Assembly: GCA_029844215.1 (NCBI GenBank)
Contig: CM056725.1
Coordinates: 53,915,609 to 53,979,608, forward strand
Length of the DNA: 64,000 bases
Direction of reading: 5' to 3'
Source of the DNA: Przewalskia tangutica
Taxonomy: Eukaryota; Streptophyta; Magnoliopsida; Solanales; Solanaceae
Shown here: piece after piece, positions 54,645-64,000 of the stretch
Numbering within the stretch: position 1 is the stretch's first letter
How the letters are laid out: every line of letters starts with the position of its first letter
The notes under the pieces: generated by a model
Database searches by the model: none
Told to the model about the DNA's origin: nothing
The model's input: the letters and a program-made list of their open reading frames with translations, nothing else
Translations under genes and position numbers: made by a program

Positions 54645-57600
54645 TGTCACGATTCGATCTCGGCCCGCATCGGTGCCTTACCCTGCACCCTGTGATAATA
54701 CTTTAGAGAAAACCAATAAATAAAAACTCAAACATGAAACAATATAAAATAGGAAACAAAGCAACTAAAACGGCCACCTTTCTCGCATATATATAAAAAC
54801 TTGAGCTATATCCTTTACAAACATCGCCACAACAAGATTTCATGCACTCTAAGAGTTTTATAATAACAACGACGATGTGGCCCCGCCATACCCTCAATGT
54901 ATAAGAACTCTACAATCTTAGGAATCATACCACAAGATAAGCCTCCGAGAAACGGAGCTTCCTAAAACGCTGAATCGTGATCCTATGAGCGAGGATCAAC
55001 AATCGCGTACTTCTACCGCGCATTTAACGCACTCGAAGGAGGTCAAGATAACAGTACAAGTATGTGAAATCAAAGTATCAAATGAAATCATAATAATCAG
55101 ATAAAAATAGAGACATGTATGATAACCAAACTACAAGACACAATATATAAGCAATATGTCAAGTCACGGACTCACGCCTCAAAGTCATCACCCAAATATA
55201 ACCATGGGTCTCATGCCCACAATATCAATCATGCGTGGAATTCTTCCTCATCACGGCAATCCGATATAATAACATCAAGGAATACATATGAACACCGTGT
55301 CCCACCTGTCATAAAACCATACGGTAAGTACGGCGCATAGCCAACTACTAGAACCTACCGTACTAACAATGCTATAAAATCAGATCGCGAGGTCTTTCTA
55401 GACCGCCAAATGATCGGCCGCCATTCGCCTCGATCATTACGCGCTTAACCTCAGAACTCACCGCTTCCGTGATAAAGCCACCTAGGCCCGCATGAGGTAC
55501 TCCGTGACGGGGTAGCTAACCCGCGACATCTTCCTGGACTCCCGCAATCCGCATGGCCACACATGGACCGCATAAGGTATTCCTCATATCGGCGTAACAC
55601 ACCCGGAGTGATTCCTGGAACTCCCGCAGTTCCGCATAGGTCACATGGACCCGCATGAGGTATTCCTTGCATCGGTGGTTGCTAACCCGCGGCAACATAA
55701 CAAGTCAGGGGGGTATGTGATGTAATACAAGCGCAACCGGCTTATCGTAAACAACATAAGCACAACCGGAAAACCCCCTTCACATAAAAGTCCCAAGATA
55801 CTAACGCCCGAAGTATCCTAGCATGTTTACTTATCAAACCAACAAGAAAGTATTACAAGGCTATCACAAGCAAAACATAGGCAAGTTACTCACACAAGAT
55901 ACTTTTATTTCATGTCAACAAATCCGGGTTTTAACCCCAAAGTACTACATACTTCAACTCTCTTAAAAAGAACCCTTTTTAAGTACAAAATCACGCGATA
56001 CTAATACCCGTAGTATCATTCATAGAGTAACTATCATTTTAAGTAAATCAAAACAACATCATGCCCTCTTTTTAAACCAAAACAAGACAATACCATGCCT
56101 TCCTTTAAAACAAAGACATTTTCCCTTTTTAAAGTCAAGTAGCAATATACTTTTTAAACCAAGTGTCTTACTCTTTTCAAAACAAGTAACCTATACCTTT
56201 AAATCAAGTTATTTATAAGTCAAGTCTCTTTACTTTCAAAAATCCGTCTCATAATCTTTAAATCATATCTCATATCTTTTAAGGAAACCAACCTCCAACT
56301 TTTAAAATGTCAAGTTATCATTGTAAATCCAATAATAAAACCATTCTTTTGTTTTCATAAAGTCGTTATAACTAACTTCCCATAAAGCTATTATAACACT
56401 TTATGTTTTAAACCAACCAAGGACAACTATTCTCATTTCCGAAATCAAGATAACATTATTCTTTAAAAGACCACGCACCCATTACTCATGAGGTTTTACA
56501 ACTTTTTAACATAATTCAAGTCCTTAATATTTCATAATAAGTCACTTAACTTTAGAATCAAGTCAAGGGCACAAAAGGAAAATCAAATTCCTTTAACACA
56601 CGCAAGGCTTCACCGCACTATATATATTTCACAAATATCATGCTCAAGAGAATAGGAAGAATCACATACCTCACGACGATTATCGACAATTAGCAAAACG
56701 CTCCAAAGTACTATAACCTTGCAAGCCTTTTCCACCCTTCAAGTAGAATATGCTACTCGTAGTACTTCAACCTATAATGGCCATAAAACGTCTATTAACT
56801 TCTAGATCTCTTCGTAAAACATTTCTAAGTACAAGGTTCCATATTTTACGGAAAATTGGGCAGCACCTCCTTTGTTTCTACATACTTTGCCACCTTTTTC
56901 AAGGCCGAATTCAATAACAAAACACGCCACATTTAAGGCCCAATAATTAAGCTAACCAAAGGGGATTACACGCCTTACAATACGTGTAAAATTCCGCCCC
57001 ACAATTCATACCAAGTAGTTTAATACTTAAAAGTCATTCTCGACCAACAATATAACCAATCCTAAATCCTTTCCAATTATTTTAATCCAAATTCTTAGGT
57101 CAAACATGTTATATAGCCATAGACAACTTCAAGAACTACAATTTCCTTCTTTATATAACATGTGACAACTTATACTAATAATCAAATTGAATTGTAATCT
57201 TAAGGCTAAACATGCTAGTTTTCGGACTAGGGTTCCAATAGCCAATACACTTATCAAACTTCATACTAAATACCACATGCTTGCTAATATCCATAACTAC
57301 AATGATAAGTAATCTTTAATTGCTAAAACGACAAGATTTATACCTTTACAAGCCCTTAAAATTTCCAAGATTCAAAGTCGCTCCTTAGCAATTCTTAGAT
57401 CCTTTCATTATGTTCCAATCCGCTCCAAGCACTCCTTAGAAGCTTATGAAGAACTCCTCTTCAATTTCCATCTTCAAAGATGAAGAACACCTTAGGGTTT
57501 CGCCATGACTAACGTGAAATGTCGTTTTTCCTAAATCTTTCTATCGAGATATCCTTACAATACCCTTAGGACATCGGGTTAAAGTCTCATGAATAATGGA

Positions 57601-58138
57601 ACAAAATTACAAAATTTTCTCTGGAAATACCTTGAACCCGCGAGCCTTATAAGAACAAGACATGTTGTGATTTTTTTCTAAGTGTCAAGACTAGTCTTGC
57701 ACTAGTGTATCAGATATAAAACACAATGAGGTCTAGATAATCACAAATGTGTGGCTAGGATGAAGATCATTAAAGTAAAGCTCGACGTTGACTGGTCAAT
57801 ATTATCAAGCTCAAGACTTATCATCCACAATGGTCAAACGACCATTCTATCCTTGCATTAAATCGCCAAAGACCATACGAGGGTGCCACGTGTCGCCTCT
57901 CATTCGCCCATAAAATTCAGAACCTCATGGTCCCACAAAACGTAAAATTCCTCTGGGCCCCATACATGACCAAATCCGTAAAAATAAATTCCATAATTCT
58001 TAAAGTCTTAATACCAAAGTTGAGAATCCAATTTCAATAGTAAACCTTTTCCTTCACGGTTCGAAAATTTTCCGTCAAAAATCACATCTTTCTTCCTTTC
58101 CAATATTAATGTCGATTCTCGCACGCACGCCTCACATA
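54645..58138 (-). repeat. LTR J, interrupted by K
   Basis: It starts TGTCACGATTCG and runs to CCTCACATACC at 58138, where K begins; the last few dozen bases up to GGTATAACA are missing and may lie beyond the window. The minus-strand 5' half is homologous to G, including the mid-LTR inverted repeat near 56965-56990. The TATA-like region is near 57715. No gene is present in its 3.5 kb. Confidence 0.78.
55480..55695 (-). repeat. LTR J direct repeats, three copies of about 88 bp
   Basis: Units contain CCGCATRGGCCACATGGACC and CGCATGAGGTATTCC. They are related to the degenerate repeats in the LTRs of B (15297-15520, 22506-22745), E (38239-38440, 45324-45515) and M (about 60955-61260). Confidence 0.7.
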
Positions 58139-58806
58139 CCGTCACGACCCTATCCCGGCCCGTGATCGCGCATTACCCGCACCCAAGTAGATATACATCG
58201 AGTAACCAATGGAAATAAAATCACGACATGAAACAAGATAAAATGAAAGATACTTTATCCAAGAAAAGTTTCCTTCACGATATATATATACCCAAAGTGA
58301 ACAGCTATATCCCGACATTTACAACAGACTACAGGCCTCTAAGGAGAACAACTATGGCGGGACAGTGGCCCCGCCATACCCGAATGTACAAAAGATCTAC
58401 AACACTGTGAGAGTCGCATCAAAAGTCGAGCCTCCGAGAAACGAGCTCCCGACACTGCAGTAAAGATCCTAAGAATGAGGATCTACCACCGCTTCCTTAC
58501 CGCAGATTAACGCAGCTTCGGGCGAGGTCAAGACAGTACTAAGTATGTGAAATCAGAAAGATCGAATGAAATTATAACATTTTAAAACAAGTTCACAGAT
58601 ATGTACAAACAACCCAACTTAATCGCATATAATGCCACGACATAAACAAGAGCAAAATACATGTAACATAACCCGTCTTTTCTAGGCCGCTAATGATCGG
58701 CAAGGCCAATCGCCCATAAGATCATTACGCGAGCCTAATCTCGACTATCAGAGTCCGTGATAGTCCTCGACTCAGCGCAGGTACTCCTCGCATCGGTAGT
58801 TAACCC
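58139..58806 (-). repeat. LTR K, 3'-terminal part
   Basis: GTCACGACCC begins a B-type minus-strand LTR that lies inside J. About 670 bp is present, including the hairpin zone and the first CCGCATAG-type repeat. L cuts it at about 58806. Its last 190 bp recur in the 422-bp duplication. Confidence 0.72.
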
Positions 58807-59466
58807 GTTATACCCCGTAGTTCCTGGTATGTATGCGAGACGACGCATTTGTGAATACGACATTAAAATTTGAAAGGAAGAAGACGTGACTTTTCGACTA
58901 AAAGTTCCTGATTCGTGAAGGAAAAAGGTTCGTTAACGGGAATGGGATTCCCGATTCGTATTCGCCTTCTTGGAATATTTGAGAATTATGGAATTTTATT
59001 TCCTAATTGGTCACGGCCCACGGAGAAATTTACGCTTAACTTAATCGCATATAATGCCACAGCATAAACAAGAGCAAAATACATGTAACATAACTGGTCT
59101 TTTCTAGGCTGCTAATGATCAAGCAAGGCCAATCGCCCATAAGATCATTACGCGAGCCTAACTCGACTACCGTAGTCCGTGATAGTCCTCTGACCAAGAT
59201 GAGGTACTCCTCGCATCGGGGTAGTTAACCTGCTATACCCCGTAGTTCCGTGGTATGTATGCGAGGACGACGCATTTGAATACGACATTAAAATTTGAAA
59301 GTTAAGACGTGACTTTTCGACTTTAAAAGTTCCTGATTTCGCGAAGGAAAAAGGTTCGCGAACGGAATGGGATTCCCGATTTGGTATTCGGTCTTCTTGG
59401 AATATTTGAGAATTATGGAATTTTATTTCCGAATTGGTCACGGGCCCACGGAGAAATTTACTGCTT
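58616..59466. repeat. Tandem direct duplication, period 422 bp, across the K/L junction
   Basis: Unit 1 (58616-59037) and unit 2 (59038-59466) both begin AACTTAATCGCATATAATG and end with GAGAAATTTAC followed by GCTT. Each contains the end of K, the K/L junction and the first 230 bp of L. They differ by scattered small indels and substitutions at about the density seen between LTR pairs. It is either a real duplication after L inserted or two versions of one locus joined in assembly. Confidence 0.88.
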
Positions 59467-60207
59467 GTGGCCCACTTTGTTTTCTAGATTTTGGCCTTTA
59501 TGGATATTTTCAAGATGAAATATTTTGATTTAGTGAGGGTGACATGTGTCACCCCCCTAGGTGGCCTTATGGCCGAAATGTGCTAGACAAGTGGCAAGAC
59601 AAGTGGCCTTGTCTTGCAAAATATTTTAGTTTGGACAAGTGGCTTGTGGGGCCCACACACACTTGTCCCCAATCTCAACCATACACTTGCCTTCATCCTA
59701 GCCCTTTGTTGTCCTATATATGCACTACTAGTTGATGAAATCTTCCATACTTAACCATTTCAAGACTTGAGAAAACCCTCCCTCTCCCTTCATGTTGCTC
59801 TCGACTTTGCCATGATTCCTTGACCTAAATTTGTCCAACAATTCTTAAACTCTCAAGTGTTCTTCCCTAAGGTGTTAGGAAGATTGTGTACCAAGAGTTG
59901 GAAAAGATTTCACACCCCTAGCCTATTTTGCATGCCTTGGCCGAAAGTTGTCTTGTTGAAACCCTAAGTGTTCTTCACTTTGAGTCAATCTTCAAGAGAA
60001 GCTGGTTGTGAGCTTCATGGGTTGCTTGTAGCGGATTGGAACGTAAAGATTTTGAGCTAAGACTTTCTTGGAGCGACTTTAAGAACTTGGATATTCTTGG
60101 GCTATTTGAGGTAGTGAAACTTAAACCACTTTGTGAATTGGTTATTATACATATATTATAAGTATATTACGAGTATATAATATACGAGTAAAGTTTGAAG
60201 AGTCGAT
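58807..60207 (+). repeat. LTR L, 5' part
   Basis: A C-type plus-strand LTR starting GTTATACCCCGTAG; the second start, inside the duplication, is TGCTATACCCC at 59231. GGGTGACATGTGTCACCC lies near 59536-59553 and a CCTATATATGC box at 59713-59722. It is cut at 60208 by M. The remaining two thirds should lie right of M. Confidence 0.77.
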
Positions 60208-63200
60208 TGTCACGACCCAACTCGCCCGTGATCGTGCCTTACCCGCACCCAAGAGCCATACATCGAGTAATCAATGAATATAAAACAAGACATGAATAAA
60301 GTGAAGTGTAAAACGCTTTTTCATAAAAGTTGCCTTACGATATATATATAACAACTAGAACAAGCTTATATCCCTTTTACAACTCGCCCACAACAAGATT
60401 ATAGACTTCTACGAATGATATGACAACAACGACGACAGGGCCCCGCCATACCTCAATGTAAGCACCTACAACAACAGGACTATACCAAAGATAAGCTCCA
60501 AGAAAGCGAGCTTCCTAACGCTGAATCGTGATCCTAAGAGCGAGGATCGACGATCGCGTACTTACTCGCAGATGAACGCAGCTTCAAGCGAGGTCAAGAT
60601 AACAGTACCAAGTATGTGAAATCAAAATATCAGAAATGAAATCATAGTAGTCTATATAAAGTAGAGACATATACGATAACCAAACTACGCTCACAATAAA
60701 TAAGCAATATGTCATGTCGTGACTCACGCCTCAAAGTTATCACTCAAATATAACTACGGGTCTCACGCCACAATATCAATCATGCCCGTGAATACCTTCC
60801 TCACCGCCAGCTATGATATAAAAGCACCAAGGAATACACATGAACACCGTGTCCCACCTATGTCATAATAAAACCGTGACGGTAAGTAAGGCATAGCCGA
60901 CTACTAAAACCCACGCATCAACAATGCTATAAAACTATATCACGGGTCTTTCTGCATCGCACTACATGATCGGCCGCCACTCGCCGTGATATTAATGCGC
61001 GCGTTTAGTCCCGAGCATACCGCCGCCCGCATAGGCCACACATAGGCCCGCATGAGGTATTCTCGTGACGGGGCGCTAACCCCTGCATTCTCCTCGACTC
61101 CCGCAGCCGCATAGTCTCATAGACCGTGATAGTCACACAGCATCGCATAGGCATCCCCAGACGGATAAAACACCCTAATGATCAATCTCGAGCATACCGC
61201 TGCTCCGCATAGTCACACAGATCGTGACAGCCGATAGACCGCATCGGGTGGCAAGCCCTGTGATATCAAGTCAAAGGGGGTATGTGATAATATAACAGTA
61301 CAACGACTTATCGTTAATCAACATAAGCACAGCAAGGGAAAACCCCTTTACACAAACATTATAAGACACTAACACACGTAACATCATAACATGATTACTT
61401 ATCAAACCAATCAAGAAAGTATTACAAGGCTATCACAAACCAACATAGTCAAATTATTCACCCAAGGTACTTTCTATTTTATGACAACAAGTTCGGGTTT
61501 TAACCCCAAAGTACTTCATACATTAATTCTTTAAAAAGATCCGTTTCTTTCACAAAAGTCACACGATACCCGTAGTATCAAAAATAGAGTGACTATCTTT
61601 TTTAAGTAAACCGAAACAGTTTCCTTTTTAATATCAAGTAACAACATTCTTTTCCAAACGTCCAAGTTTGCCTAAGTTCAATTACTCGAGTCTTTTATTT
61701 TCGAAAGGTTTCGTAGTTCATAGTTTTAATCACTTACTAATATAATTCTCCTTTAAAACAATTTTGAGAAAACATATGCCTTATGTGTGAGTAGGTTATT
61801 CTTGTTCATAACAATCTTATTAGAGCAGCCATGATCTAGGAAATGTAATATCATTTTGTCTCATCTTAGCTTCTATGCAGATGGAGGTTTCTACTGGTTT
61901 TAATAATACTTTATTAGTCAATACATTTCCCTTTATTAGAGCTGCTGTGGTTTGTTCGATACTTATTCTCATTTCCGAAATCAATATAAGGCTTTCCTAA
62001 ATAATTAAGTAAACCGTTCATTTTATCTCTCTTAAGTCGTTATACCTAACTTCCCATAAAGCTAGTATAACTTCTTAAGCTTTCAAAACCAAGTATTATC
62101 CTTCTTTCAAAAAAGTTTCTTAATTCTCTTGAAATACTTCAAGATTCTTATTATTCAGGCTTAAATCAAAAGACATTGCCGTAAAACTACGCTCGCTAAC
62201 ACACGACGCTCACCGCACTATATATATTCTTTTAAAATATCATGCTCAAGAGGATAGAAGAATCACATACCTCGCGACGATTATCGACTATAAGCAAAAT
62301 GCCCACTACTATAACCCGCTAGCCTTGTCCACCTTCCAAGTAGAACATGCTACTCGCAGTAACATTCAACCTATAAAGGCCATATACGCCTATCAATGTC
62401 TAGACTACTCAGAGAATATTCTACTAAAATTGGGCAACACTTCCCACCCGTTAAACTACACAAGTTCATCGCAAATACATCCCATGTAAGTACGCTTAAT
62501 CTTCTTCAGAATATCCTTCTATTACGCTCAATTCTCTTCGTGAATCTTATATTCATTTCTATACTACTACGATGTAATTTCCAATTACAATATAAGGACA
62601 AGAGTATTTACCTCGATAAGTCCAAAATTATCCAAGATTTAACGTCGATCCCGAGCAACGCTAGCTCCTACTCCGGTGCTCCAACCCGCCCAAACAACCC
62701 TTAGAAGTTCTACGCAACTTCTTCTTAATACTTCAACCTGGCCATGAAGATTTTCCTTGGTTTCGCTTTTGTGGATCAAGGAAAGTATAATAGTATTTCG
62801 GCTTTTAGTATAGGGATAACCTCGAATACTACAAGGTATTCTGGGCCAAGGTATTTTGAATAGTAACTATACTTGGAGAGTATTTTCTACCGAGGAGGGT
62901 GTATTTACTTAGACAACACTCAAGATGGGTACTTTCGGCTAGAACCACTAGGAAGGGGAGAGGTTTCGCCAAAGGCCTTCTCTGGGAGGACTCTGACGAG
63001 CCTTAACTAAAGGGAGAGGATTTTCAAGACTTAGAAGTCATTTGAGGGACGAAGAAAACTTTCTGCCAGGGGTATTTATAGGGAAATCAATGGCCAAGAT
63101 CAAGCCAAGTGGTAGGCAAGTGTAAGGTCAAGATTTGGACAAGTGTTTGTGGGTCCCACTTGCTCATCAACTACACAAAATATCTACAAAATATCCTACC

Positions 63201-63487
63201 TACTCCAAGGCAACAAAAACGTGCCAAGAATGGCCCTTTGCCGTCCACTTTGAGGGTGACACATGTCACCCTCCCGTTGGTCCAAAATATTTCATCTCTC
63301 GGAAAAATCCGCAAAAATAAAAAATGTTGCAACCGTAATTTACTCTTCGCAAAGTTTGGAAAATGTTTCGTCGGAAAACGATTCTAATCGGGGGTTGTGC
63401 ACAAATTTTCGTTCCTAGCCTATCTTAAGGCTCAAACTTGCATACGTACGCCCTCACGTACATACTCTGGAAATACGGGGTATAACA
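60208..63487 (-). repeat. M 3' LTR
   Basis: Plus-strand ends TGTCACGACC and GGTATAACA give 3280 bp. GATCCT/AGGATC (60531-60548) is the first terminal hairpin. Degenerate direct repeats lie around 60955-61260. TATTTATAG (63073-63081) is the TATA box and a GGGTGACACATGTCACCC palindrome lies near 63254-63271. The rest is AT-rich and holds no gene. Confidence 0.87.
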
Positions 63488-63830
63488 TTCTCCCCTCCTT
63501 AGAAACATTCGTCCCGAATGTTCCTTCTCAAGACGGATAACGATGAAGTTCCTCTTAACTTAAACAAGTTTCCAATGCCACATATGGCCACAAAATAACA
63601 CACGCTCCAATACTTTAACCCAAGTCCACGAGGAATCACCTCCATTACTACAAAAGCTCCCACTCGAGGTCTAAAATACACTCCTTCAGACCTTCACTTT
63701 ACAAAAGAAATGATCACATCTATGCCGTAACACATGCTCGCTTCTTCCGCTACTCGCCGATCTTTCTCGCAGACACTTGAACTCTTTCTCATAACTCTAC
63801 CACATTTCAAGTAACTCGAGTCACAATAAC
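63488..63830 (-). other. M 3' tract and polypurine region
   Basis: The inverted repeat GAAACATTCG/CGAATGTTCC (63502-63524) and the purine run (minus strand AAGGAGGGGAGAA) precede the LTR. Upstream, stretches such as AAAGAAATGATCAC and CGAGGAATCACCTC are shared with A's 12250-12360. Confidence 0.8.
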
Positions 63831-64000
63831 TTCTCCCGGATAAGCTTCACCCTATCCGCATCCCGCCAAATAATTATGAACCAACTATCCGAACCTTGCC
63901 AACATCGAACCAATCGACCAAGAACCTACACTTCCGCCCCTACAAGGCCATAAGGCGGTATCCGAATACCAAATGGTAGCTATAAAACACTTCTCAACAG
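63831..64000 (-). pseudogene. M integrase, late core (partial)
   Basis: On the minus strand from 64000 downward: Ser-Tyr-His (about 63976), a Pro-Tyr segment, Gly-Trp-Phe-Asp-Val-Gly (about 63920-63900), then Leu-Ile-Arg-Glu-Lys. This matches the end of the integrase core in B, D and E. Within a few dozen bases it changes to the non-coding tract. The N-terminal part lies outside the window. Confidence 0.72.

Larger units (their letters stand above)
60208..64000 (-). mobile_element. Element M: pol-containing partner type, runs off the window
   Basis: M is a minus-strand element inserted into L. The 3' LTR (60208-63487), polypurine region and end of integrase are in the window. Its LTR and 3' tract are A-type, so M is the pol-containing relative of gag-only A and C. 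The integrase seems to end before its tail and chromodomain. The 5' part, including gag, is beyond 64000. Confidence 0.8.

Noticed and set aside
1..64000. tRNA, rRNA, snRNA or microRNA genes
   Set aside because: No cloverleaf, rRNA core or snRNA motif was recognised; the only tRNA-related sequences are the primer-binding sites.

Overview
This is plant nuclear heterochromatin: about 64 kb of LTR retrotransposons inserted into one another, with no host gene that I can support. Coding remnants have the gag, protease, reverse transcriptase, RNase H, integrase and chromodomain order of Ty3/gypsy chromoviruses, most like the Tekay/Del clade. Five visible primer-binding sites resemble the plant initiator-Met tRNA site. 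A flowering plant, probably a eudicot, is likely; I cannot name the species. Every coding region is broken by frameshifts. Some of these probably come from consensus errors, because even the primer-binding sites carry the same local defect.

Left and centre (1-48634) form a nested stack. The host is element D (+), whose pol gene is cut into pieces at about 401-500, 8914-8961, 36519-36699 and 46097-47290, with its 3' LTR from 47426. F (+, 501-8908), A (-, 8962-36518) and E (+, 36700-46096) inserted into D's RNase H region. B (-, 14719-33571) inserted into A's 5' LTR, and C (+, 23766-33054) inserted into B's 5' LTR. E has a perfect ACAAG target duplication. D's amino-acid alignment continues across each insertion, which supports the order.

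B and E carry gag-pol with a chromodomain. F, A and C carry very long LTRs (3.2-3.6 kb) around gag alone. Pol has been replaced by short or moderately long non-coding tracts, so they look like gag-only (TR-GAG type) non-autonomous elements. F shares LTR and 3' leader with D. A and C share LTR type with each other and, for A, a 3' tract with M. D and M have pol but appear to lack the integrase tail and chromodomain.

Right part (48635-64000) is almost only LTRs: G (+), a 58-bp piece H (+), I (-), an orphan fragment, J (-), K (-), L (+) and M (-). J is cut by K, K by L and L by M. M continues past the window with a piece of integrase. A 422-bp direct duplication spans the K/L junction.

Beyond the coding parts, the elements share non-coding structure: a leader hairpin exposing a GTGCAC hexamer between primer-binding site and gag, ordered hairpins near the LTR 3' end, a long palindrome in mid-LTR, an 18-bp palindromic G-box upstream of the TATA box, an inverted repeat beside the polypurine tract, and family-specific minisatellites in the LTRs.
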